A stretch of DNA of 64,000 nucleotides from Cryptomeria japonica (Eukaryota; Streptophyta; Pinopsida; Cupressales; Cupressaceae). Both the position numbers and the translations under genes were made by a program. Each line of letters begins with the position of its first letter. Within the stretch, counting starts at the first letter, position 1. Shown here in pieces: positions 12,386-22,449 of the stretch. Where the stretch lies: assembly GCF_030272615.1 (NCBI RefSeq), contig NC_081413.1, positions 17,360,785 to 17,424,784 of the forward strand. The letters are read 5' to 3'. The notes below the pieces were generated by a model. It was given only the letters and a program-made list of their open reading frames with translations. It had not been told where the DNA came from and searched no databases.

Positions 12386-14403
12386 TTACAAAGCTTTTCT
12401 ATATGTCCAAAATTTTGACAATGATACTTTTGACATTTCTATCGAATGATGAACTTGAGGGACTCTCATAGGACTGAAAACTATATCACCTACACTCATA
12501 ACTTCTATGACCAATACCATAACAATGATAGCAAATAATATTTGCATCTCTAAGAGCAACAAAAGGATTTCTACTTTCATAACTAGGAGGAGACCCATAC
12601 ATAAGCCTACACTCAACAATTCTATGACCATAAGTATTAGATTTATAGAAACAATGATGAAATTGAGGTACATACCAATCGTTATTTCTTATTTGTCTCC
12701 TTGAAGCAGTGAAACTCAATCTTCTTGAGTTCTTCCTAGTGTCTTTGATTTTTATGAAGCCATAATTATCCACCTTGGCATTTCCTTTAGGATCAACATT
12801 TTTTCTCTTTGCAGCAACAACATGTCTTCATCATGTTTTCAACGGTTGTAGTCAGATCTATCTTATTCCTGGGGGCATTCTTGACATTGAAGGTTTATCT
12901 ATTATCATTATCACTTGAAGTGACAAAGTGTATTTTTTGCTTGATGAGTTCTTACTTGTATAACATTAGCCAGCATCAAATCCTACACCCTTTGTGTCTT
13001 TGGGGTGCTTCTGTTTGTTTAACATTTTATCCAATGCATTAGTGCTGCCCTCATACTTGATTCTTACCTTAAGTTCATCTTTGCACTTTTCAAGTTCCTT
13101 TGTGAGATTCATAATATCTTCCTCCATCTTTTTATAATCCTCTTCCTTAGTCTCTAAATCTGATTTAGTTACCTCGTACATTCTCTTAGCTTCATCTAAT
13201 TGTGGTCTCAAATCTGAAATGTTTTTCTCAGACTCCTCAAGACATTTGTTCAATTTGTCTTGTTCTTCAGAAGCAACATGCTTAACCTTTTTGTATTCTT
13301 TCCTTACCTTTCTGATTTCTTCAAGTGCACTCACAAGTTCACCTTCAAGATCTACCTCAAATTCAACCTTCTCTTCTTCAACACACAACTCTTCTTGTTC
13401 CATGAAAAGGTTAACTTCTCTTTCATCTTCACTACAACATTCATCAGAGACACTTTCTTTATCTGTAGCATCATCCTCAAATGTGTAAAGACTGTTCATC
13501 ATTCTAAAATTTCTTCTTCTTGGATTGAAAGAATTTTTCATCTTCTCTTTACCATAGGTCTCCACATTTTTCTTCTCATCTTCATCCTTCTCTCTATAAG
13601 GACATTTAGATGCAAAGTGTCCAATCTTACCATAGTTGAAACATTTAAAAGGGAGCTTACCTTTATATTTTCCTAAACCTTTCTTGAGATTCCTTGCAAA
13701 GTTGGCTATAGAAGCATCAGAGTCATCTTCCTCCACATTGACAACTTCTTCTTTTTCCTTTTTTAGTAGTATTGAAAGCATCTTCTCTTTTTGAGGTTTT
13801 ACTACCAATTGTCCTCATCTCATAGGCTAATAAGGAACCAAATAACTCATCCATGGAGAAATTTTTTAGATCTTTAGCTTCTTCTATTGTAGAGAACTTT
13901 GTGTCATACTTTGAAGTGAGTGATATCAACACCTTTTTGACAATAACTTCATCTTTGACTTCCTCTCCAAGTCCTCTTAAAGCACTCACAATCTCATATA
14001 CTCTTTGAAGATAATCTATTATCTTTTCCTGTTCTTTCATTTTTAGGCTTTCAAATTGAGCCCTTATATTCTGCAATTTGGCTTCTTTCACTTTGGTATC
14101 TCATTAATATACTTTTTGTATCTTATCACATGTTTCCTTTGTTGAAGTACAATGCAAGGCTTTGACAAACTCTGTATCAGATAGACCACTTAAGATTGCA
14201 TTTTTAGCTTTGGCATCATTCTTATATTCCCTCTTTGCATCAGGGTTGATAGGATGAACTTGAGGAATAGTATAACCTATTTTCACTGACATCCAGACAT
14301 CAAAGCCTAGAGAGGATAAGTAAGTTTTCATTCTTTTGCTCCAGAAGGCATAGTTAGTGTCATCAAACATAGGTGTTGTAGAGGAGGACTCATTACTAGC
14401 CAT
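12386..14403 (-). pseudogene. Ty1/copia gag remnant with coiled coil and several zinc knuckles
   Basis: Gag starts at the ATG at 14403 (MASNESSSTTPMFDDTNYAFW), the usual UBN2-type gag opening, just inside the primer site. It runs through the YLQRVYEIVSALRGLGEE region, has a stop at about 14104 and a frameshift at about 13800. A zinc knuckle at about 13640 reads CFNYGKIGHFASKC, with Tyr replacing the second Cys. About 200 residues of charged, heptad-rich sequence follow (about 13450-13000), probably a coiled coil. A further frame (12486-12773) has two more CCHC-like knuckles, one reading CYHCYGIGHRSYEC. The extended acidic coiled coil between knuckles is longer than in a minimal copia gag. The nucleocapsid role is inferred from the family. 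Confidence 0.88.
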
Positions 14404-14460
14404 TGTGTTCACAAGACAAGATCTATCCAAGCTAGAGAAAGCTTTACTACAAGGGAACCT

Positions 14461-14475
14461 AGAGCTCTGATACCA
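14461..14475 (-). other. Primer-binding site of the copia element (tRNA-iMet)
   Basis: The minus strand reads TGGTATCAGAGCTCT, matching the plant initiator tRNA-Met primer site TGGTATCAGAGC. It sits 2 nt inside the 5' LTR end at 14478. Confidence 0.95.
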
Positions 14476-14477
14476 AT

Positions 14478-16412
14478 TGAAGGAACACAAATGGATCACT
14501 GAGAGGGAGGGTGAATCTGTGATAACTCAAAAAACTTAAACTTTCATAAAATTAAAGTTGTAAAAACAAAGATCAAGCAACTATGACTAAATATACCAAA
14601 CAAATCTGCACACACACATAGAAGGTAAACCCATAAGACCAGATATATGAGGAAAACCCAATGTGGGAAAACCCTTAGTGAGAAATGTTGCTAGAGTCTT
14701 CTGTTCTAATCCAGTCTCACAATGGAAAGAGTTTAATTACAAAGTTTATGGGCACCAACCTAAAGGAGAACCAACCCCTGAAGTTTATAGGCACCAACCC
14801 AAAGGAGCACAAACTACTGATTTGAGTACCAACTCAGATGATTACAGTAAAGTAATAATAGCTACAAATTGAATACCTCGTTATAAATGATGTTTGGTAA
14901 CACACAGTATTTTCCGCACCTAAAACGGAATATGCTCTTTTCTGCCTATAGGATTTGTCTTCTACTTTTTGATCTTGTGCAACAACTCACTTCACTCTAT
15001 CTTGTCTTTGCACCTGCTCTTCTGATCTCTACTCTGATTAGATCTCTTCTCTCTAATTTGTTCTCTTCTATTCTTTGCACACAACATTCCTAATCTCTGC
15101 TCTTATTAGACTTCTTTCTCTACACACTCTATATGTACAACCCTCTGTGTTGTATACACTTTGAACTCTATATACTTTGTATTTTGATCTTTTTCCCTGC
15201 ACTTAAGTCTCTTCCTCTCTTTGTTCTCAGGTCTCCACTCCCTGCTTCATTTGATGTGAAATACACATTGTGATGTTCACGCATACTCTCTTTGTTCTTC
15301 ACACTTTGATCTCATTTCTGAATTCATTAACACTCCTTACAAATAACAAAACTTTTTTGCCAACATTTATCCTTTTTTTATCCTTTTCATTCACCTCCAT
15401 AAGGTCGGCTCAAAGATAGATCATCATAGATCAACAAGAAACAGGTTGCATTAATTTTACAAAACATGATCTACACAATTTCCTAGGTTGCATTAGAATC
15501 ATTCATACAACCTATTTATACTTTGATCTTATCATCTCTCAATCTCTATTTTGACAATAATGAATCAACAAGTTATCAAATCAATTCCCAAGATATTTTT
15601 TAATGCGCCAACCTAAGATTTCCAAAATCTGGACCATTTCTGAGTCGGCATTATGGACCATCTTTGTGTCGGTATTGTGACCTGCTTTTGTGTCGGTATT
15701 TACATTTATAGAAATCAAAGAAAAAATGGCTGGGTGGAATACCCATCACTTTCTCAACATCGCAAAATATACCTGTGATATGGTAGGACTGAGCACCTTC
15801 TTCTATCATCTTTCATTAGACGTTCTTTCTATGGGCTAACGAGACATTGTGTAAAACATGTTGTTTGATCTAATGTGGCAAACATTCCTTCCTTCTTCCC
15901 ACAAAGCCATAGATGACTTGGAATTCAAGGCGAGTTGACATGCGGGGCTACAAAGACGCTTACCTTTCTTACTGCAGATGACTTTTTAGCGGTAAAGTGG
16001 GAGCTTGCGGGGTCACGGGGACCGTAGAGATAAACACAGTGTGATATCTACTCTTACTTTTGCCAGCCATCTTTAGTCAACACAAATAGGTTGATCTACG
16101 AAACAACGACCACCCCTTGTTCTTTGTGCATGAGGTGATAAACACATTGAGTTTTCCACAACCCAATTATAAAAACTTTATCAACAAGACGCGATTGGTT
16201 TTCTAGGCAATCAAGGTATCTTGCAGAAATAAGATCTCTCATCAATAAATTCAGAAACACAATGAGTGGTAATAATCACACAGTGTAATCTACATGAAAA
16301 CGTTTCCATGCATTAGTGCCAAATTTGAACCAACACTTCTCCCCTTGCATCTTGATCCCGAATCAACTCTGCATCTGTGTATGTTGACATCATTGATAAC
16401 TCAATTCCAGCA
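14478..16412 (-). repeat. 5' LTR of the copia element (intact, 1935 bp)
   Basis: TGAAGGAACAC...CAATTCCAGCA termini match the split 3' LTR across its whole length. It serves as the unoccupied reference for the nested insertion (GATAG at 15415-15419). No ORFs of interest lie inside. On the minus strand the outer end is 16412 and the inner end 14478. Confidence 0.95.
15511..15520 (-). promoter_or_regulatory. TATA box of the copia 5' LTR
   Basis: The minus strand reads TATAAATAGG, close to the plant TATA consensus. It lies about 1 kb from the inner LTR end, so it would define an R-U5 of about 1 kb. It is conserved in the 3' LTR at 7961-7970. Confidence 0.65.
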
Positions 16413-16417
16413 AGGCC

Positions 16418-17085
16418 TTGGATACAACCATTAACTTTTGAGGGTCTCCTCTCTCGTTGCCGGAAATGCTTCTCTAGAGATCATTTAGCTTCAGATTGCT
16501 CTCTTCCACGTCACAAAGGTGTTGTTACTTGGTGGAAGGATGCTGAAACTAATTAATTCATTGTCTATGCTTCTGACTATGTTGTATACTCTATGGAGGA
16601 TGAGACCCCCTCTCAGGATGGATTTGTGCCTCTTACTACCATTAATACCATCGTTGTTGTTCCCAAGATTCAACTCTTGTTGATCCTATTTTGCATCTCT
16701 GTTATACTCCTGACGTTGTTCCTTTGTAGTGACCTGTTGTTGTTTTGTAGCAACATTTTGCTAGTGCCTCTAATTGTGCTCTGGTGCTCCACTTGATATT
16801 TTTGTTAATGGTCCTAATGATAGTCTTGCTTGGATTGTGCTTTGTCATAGATAGAAGGGGAATTCCTCTCTCTTCCCCCAAACCCCTCCTTGTCAAGGTT
16901 TGGGTGTCTTTGCCCTTCCTTGAGTGGGGTTCTGAGTTGTTGCTAGTTTGACATGATTTTTCTTTTGGCATGTCCGACCATTTTTTTTGGGATTTCTCCC
17001 CCATTTCCTTGTCTCTTATACTACCTTCGGGCTATTGTATTAAAATTTTGCACTCTTGTTCTTATTGCCTTTTTAATAAAAATAA
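16418..17085 (+). pseudogene. LINE ORF1 remnant, 3' part, with LINE-like 3' tail
   Basis: Joined to 2477-3268 across the copia insertion, the frame reads VRDRPWIQPLTFEG and then a zinc knuckle near 16445-16500 (CRKCFS, DHLASDC), followed by PRHKGVVTWWKDAE. This is the C-terminal part of a DUF4283-type LINE ORF1. Coding signal fades after about 16620. The end (about 16990-17085) is T-rich and finishes in TTTTTAATAAAAATAATAAAA, as in plant L1 3' tails. ORF2 is missing between them, so the LINE copy was internally deleted before the copia element inserted. The junction to the 5' part at AGGCC is exact. Confidence 0.7.
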
Positions 17086-19241
17086 TAAAAATTCATCGGA
17101 GCAACAATGTGAAGCGTAAACACTTGAGGTCAGTCAAACCTAGAGTAAACAACATCAAACTTGAAAATCATGCTTCTGAAGCCCAAGAACATGTGTCAAT
17201 TGGATAAAATGAAGCTAAGGACATTATCAACTTAACTCCAAAATCTCAACGCCATAAATCAGAGAAATGTGGAGCATGCATTTCATATATAAACCTCGTC
17301 AAACACTGTTAATCATACTAGTGAACACAACTTCCTTGTCATAACAATAGAGAGCACCAAATCCAAAATAAAATATTTCTAGACATAGCTTAACAAAATA
17401 TTCAAACTGCATGAATAGATATACAACATATAATATATGCATAGCAAATCTATCAAGAGAACTGCATAGAAAACGTAACATCACTTATACCAATTAGTCA
17501 CTAATGACAACCAAAGCATGTTGACATCAATGACAACACATAAGCATCCCATTATGATCAACCTTGAAACACATATTATATTGGTATCAATCTGGTTTTG
17601 CCTTTTGATTGGTATAGATCTTAGGCAATGAAGAGTATCGAATCGAATGCATGCCCCTAGGAAGGTTATCCAAGGGTATCAGTCTGTTATATGAATGTTG
17701 ACATTTAAATTTTAGATCAAGAACCACTTAAGCATTCATTTTTTATGATTGAAACATATAACAAATAAAAACATCATCGAAAAAGTCCTACCGATGAACC
17801 AATAAATGGATACGATCAAGTTATTTGCCACATACATAAAAAATTGTTTATTTAGGAGAAGATAATCATGAAAAAATCCTTTATCAGTGGGTTAAAAAAG
17901 AAGGCTATGACTTCATCCATATTTTTGCTAAAACACAGAAATATAAAGATATCTCTAGAAACATACTATAGAAGACACAAATTGATGTAAGTGCATCCAA
18001 GCTCACAAAAAAGCTTGCATTATCATAAATGTATTTTATTTTTTATGTTCATGTTTTGTATTTTTTGTTTAGGTTTGAACTTCAAGAGTACCTTTTGGAG
18101 TGTTTCAATGATAAAAATCTCGATTCATCAAGACGTGTCTTCCATTCCAAAAATCAAAGGCAACTAGGTTGTTTAATGTGACTTGATTGCAGGATTTCAA
18201 GGTTTCAACGTTTAAAGAAGTCTATTGGCATAGTAGAGGAAAATTGTCAAGGAAAAAAAAATTAAATCAATTAATGCATTCATAAGGCAAGTGACCTTTT
18301 GCATTGCATTCTTGTTGTATTCTTTCATTTTAGGTGCCTAAAAGCTAGTGATTTTTGAGAAAATAATTAATGACTCTCCATTTTCCAAATGAGAACAACT
18401 TGGTTTGTGTTTCTCTTCATTCTTAAAGGGTATTTTAAAAAGAAAGTCATTGGATATAGGTTATCAAGAATGAGTGCTATATTTGGAAGCATTTTATTCA
18501 TGAATTTTAAGCATATACATACAAATTTTAAAAGATAATTGAAGAGAAATGAAAGGGAAGATTTGGGTGCCTTTTTATGATGCCTCACAAGGGTTATAAT
18601 ATTTATAAAATTTAGTCTTCAATGGTGTTAAGAGGTATCAATTGACAACAAAAAAGGTTGGGGAAAAGAATTTGCAAGTTACTCCAGAGGATTGCATAAT
18701 AGTGCAAGAAATCAACTTGTGAAGAGGAGAGAAATGGAAAAAGAGATTTTTTTTTACAAATGTGTTGGTGGTGATCAATGAATCCATGAGAGTTGTGGGA
18801 TGAAGAAAAAAATCTAGATTTCAAAAGAGGAGTGAAGCCAAGAAGGTGCAAAGGAATGAAGATTCAAAGACTCGTAGGCATGAAGTGCCTAGAAACATTG
18901 TAAAATTTCTTAATTTTGTTTCTTGTTAAAGTCCTTCATAGATGCTATTGTTTTTGAGGAATTTTGTTATATGGATGTATAAATAAAATTTGCAATGAAG
19001 ATATTTTTCAAGATTTATTTTCATTTAGTACATTGGATGAAATATTAAGGCTATAAGATTTTGTAGTTTGATAAGACCCCTCAATCTTGACTGCATCACA
19101 AACTTGAAGAAATAAAGAACTTTTTTAGAGATTTAGTTGACATTCTAATAGCATGGGTCATACAAATATTGAATCAAACTCTCCTCCTATGAAGGAAATA
19201 TGAAAAAAATCCACCTTCAACATATTTTAAGGAGGCCCATG
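17086..19241. other. Intergenic sequence without recognisable genes
   Basis: AT-rich sequence with only short chance ORFs. A short stretch at about 17519-17538 (ATGTTGACATCAATGACAAC) equals part of the outer copia LTR end at 8841-8860, so some decayed LTR sequence may be present. I could not define any element. Confidence 0.5.
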
Positions 19242-19913
19242 TTAACTAATTTAATCTTATTTAGTTGTTTCTGGATTCAATTGTGTATAAATTTTTGCAT
19301 CAACATTTTGGATCACACTCTGTGATCCATCATCAGGATGAAAAAAGCTAGAGAGCAAGCAAAGATGAAAGATGAACAAGTAGCATACCAAGGTTGCAAA
19401 AAATGACGGAGGGAGGAGGCACAAAAATCTAGGGGAGAAGAATGACTAGACCAATAAAAAAGAAAAGAAAAAAGAAGAAGCTGAAGGAAACAATAAAAAT
19501 AACCTAGTCAAAAGAACAAACTAAACACGAGAGAAACAATCAAAATAAAGAGAAAATAAATTCAATGGTTTATTTATTTTCTCTTTATTTTGATTGTTTT
19601 TGTTGTGTTTAGTTTGTTCTTTTGACATGGTTATTTTTATTGTTTCCTTTAGCTTCTTCTTTTCTATTTTTATTGGTCTAGTCATTCTTCTTCCATAGAT
19701 TTTTGCACCTCCTCCCTCCCTCTTTTTTAGCAACCTTGGTCTACTACTTGTTCATCTTTCATCTCTACTTGCTCTCTAGCTTTTTTCATGCCGATGATGG
19801 ATCACAAAGTGTGATCCAAAATGATGATGCAAAAATCTATACCCAATCAAATCTGGAAACAACTGAATTAGATCTCATGGATTGTGGAAACTTTGTCTCT
19901 TAACTAATTTAAT
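19242..19913. repeat. Long fold-back (inverted repeat) flanked by a 14-bp direct repeat
   Basis: The left arm 19257-19560 and right arm 19573-19875 are reverse complements over about 300 bp with few mismatches and small indels, separated by a 12-nt loop (19561-19572). Transcribed, it would form a long hairpin. Within each arm lies a smaller perfect palindrome, GGATCACA-NNN-TGTGATCC (19310-19328 and 19799-19817). The direct repeat TTAACTAATTTAAT flanks the structure at 19242-19255 and 19900-19913, resembling a target duplication. About 25 nt on the right, between the arm and the direct repeat, do not pair. It could be a fold-back or MITE-like element or an inverted duplication. No transposase is visible. 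Confidence 0.85.
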
Positions 19914-21267
19914 GCAAAAAAATTATGGATTAAAGTTAGTTTGGTCAATGGAAGAGTCAAAAAGTAACTGCCAAAGATATTACCTCCATGGTGATCAAGG
20001 AAAGTATAACAAAGGCTACAAGGTTGCCTATGGAAGTTTTGAAGCTCTTCAAGGCAATGAAACCACAAAGAAAGAAGAAATAGATTACTTTTAATTCTAT
20101 AATGAGAAGGCTATGGGATTTGAAGTGTGTTATCTTACAAATATTTCCTTACAATGTGGGATGGGGTGAGCATTAAACAAATAAAATACATAATGCTAAA
20201 AGTCAATTCTATCGATAGATGTTTCCAAATATAAATAAAAATTTATCATGTGTTGCAATATGTGAAGGTGTGATTTTAGTCTTCTGTGACAAAAATGCCT
20301 AATGTCAAATTTTCACCATTGACTTCAAATTTTTAGCTTCTTTTAAGACCAAAACTTTGTTAAGACCATCAAGGCACTTGAAAACATTGACATTATGGCT
20401 TTAAATTTTTTTTTTTCCAACTTCAAGAGAAAATATTAATGTGAATCAAATATTGAAAAGCTTACAAAGAAGAAAGAATGTGAAAACTATTGGTATGCAA
20501 TCACACAAACCAATACTATTGGTATGAATGAAATGAAGGACAAATTTAAAGAAAAGGGTGCATAATGAAGGCATCAACATAAAAAAGTTAAAAAAATATA
20601 TTAAAGGTAAAGCTTGTTGGCCTAAGTTTTTCTTCACAATGATGATTTTATACTTAATACATGAATTAGACCTAGAGTATAAGAGGATCTTATGATTTTG
20701 ATTCATTCATGCAACCATGAAAACCTTTATTTCTCCCAATATGTGCAAATTTTAGAGGCTTATCTATTAAACAGTCATTGTTTTACTTGGAAAACCTATT
20801 TAAAGGAGTTTGTCCCTCTTATTTCTTTGAATATCTTATGCTAACTATTTTTACTATTTTAAGAATCAAATTGTCCATTACACCCTTGTGCTATCAAATC
20901 GATGACAAAACTACAAAGATCAGTTGTATTCATCCAATTTGAGCACATACCACATATCAATGGAGGTTTCATGCATATTTTGTTATATTTTGCATTTTCT
21001 CTATCATGATTGTTGCCTTTTATTTTAGTTTTTGGATTTGTATTTTTTGACAATGCATTTTATTGAGCTCAAAGAGAGTATCCGTGCTTAAAAAACTCAT
21101 TTCTAATAAATGAACGAAAAATGTTCACAAGATATAATGTGTTATAAAATAAATTTGACTGAAACAAAAGTTGAAATTACATATTCCAGTAGTTACATTT
21201 AAAAAAAAGTCTTTCCTAACTATTTTTATATATTAATTTTTAATTTCTAAGAAATACAAAGTCTATA
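19914..21267. other. Intergenic sequence without recognisable genes
   Basis: AT-rich sequence with homopolymer T runs (about 20406-20415). I see no coding sequence, LTR ends or repeats that I can support. Confidence 0.5.
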
Positions 21268-22220
21268 AAAAATGTTGGGAAAATTATTGTTAGTGTTCAC
21301 ATATTTGTTATAATTATTAGTTATATAGTTTATTTAATATGTTATTTTATTAGTGGTCGTATGTTGAGTTGTTAAAACTATTGGTTGAAAATTTTGTACA
21401 CTGCGAGGATGTGCAAAATTGTGGTTTCAATCACAACACACAAGTATAAACTCTCCTAATTTAGGGAAGGCTCCCCCTTTTCTAACACTTAACTAATACT
21501 AATTTAATCTAAAATGGATTGGACATCAACCTTTTCTCTTTTGTAAGAAAAGATTATGTTGTTTCCTCTTCACATAAAAGAAGCAACAATTATGTGATAA
21601 TAATAGTAGCAATTTAAGATAAAACCAAGAGAGGAAATAAAGTTTCCTGAAAGCACAAAGACTTCTGTCACTTCCTCCAGGACGGGAAAAAAACAATCAA
21701 GCGCAAAGTCTCGAGTTCCTAAATTCCTATCTACCCTCTTCAGAATGATCCAGTGAGAACAATTTACAACATATACCAACTCAAAGTTTGCAAATATGAT
21801 GCAATGAAAACAACGTACAACACATGTCAATTCAAAGTTTGCAAGTATGATACACCTTTAGTTTACTTCATATGAGAATTACTACAAGCACAAAGTCTTG
21901 CAACTTTTCTAAACTTCTAACAACAAACTAAACTCATTCCACCTTAGATACTTGCAGCACAAAGTATGCAAATATTTTGGGGGTGAAGCTCTTCTTAACA
22001 ATCTTCCACAACTCCAAATAAGCACAAATGAATGCTCCAATATGACATAAGAATACAAAGGACACAAATTAATACTTCAACACAAAGTCTAAAATTCTAA
22101 CTCCTTGATATTACTTGAGAATAAACAATTTACAACTTCAAAGCTCGAAGTCTTTACAAGTACAAAATTCCGCAAAGTTTGCTTGCTTACCAAAAAGACA
22201 AAAATACATAGAGCACCCTC

Positions 22221-22233
22221 GTGTATATATAGG
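22221..22233 (-). promoter_or_regulatory. TATA box downstream of the LTR ORF
   Basis: The minus strand reads CCTATATATACAC. It lies about 0.95 kb before the proposed LTR end at 21273 and just after the ORF, so the ORF would fall in U3. The equivalent TATA box in the plus-strand element is at 38961. Confidence 0.55.
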
Positions 22234-22449
22234 AGAGGGGTTTTGAGAAAAATGTGGGAGGATCCTAACTAACTTGAGAAATTCTCTCAACCACCGTGAC
22301 TTATTCCAACTACAGTCCTAATCTAACTCAACTTGTAGTTGCCTTACATGTAATTACATTTTACAAGAATGCAAGCGAAAGTAACACTTGTAATCATAAA
22401 ACCTGTCTTTACATGTAACTTGTCAAAAACAAAATACATAAAACAAACA

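Larger units (their letters stand above)
3269..16412 (-). mobile_element. Complete but decayed Ty1/copia LTR retrotransposon
   Basis: The 3' LTR is 3269-8872 (with a nested insertion) and the 5' LTR is 14478-16412. Both start TGAAGGA and end in CA. A perfect 5-bp target duplication AGGCC lies at 3264-3268 and 16413-16417. On the minus strand the order is LTR, iMet primer site, gag with zinc knuckles, protease, integrase, reverse transcriptase, RNase H, polypurine tract, LTR, which is the Ty1/copia order. LTRs are about 1.93 kb. They differ at roughly one base in eight over the first 120 bp compared by eye, so the insertion is old. It landed in a LINE ORF1 remnant. Confidence 0.95.

Noticed and set aside
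10532-13676. Plus-strand ORFs opposite the copia gag-pol
   Set aside because: They are antisense shadows of recognised minus-strand retroelement domains.
17510-17545. Another copia solo LTR
   Set aside because: Only about 20 bp match the LTR end, with no second terminus or target duplication.
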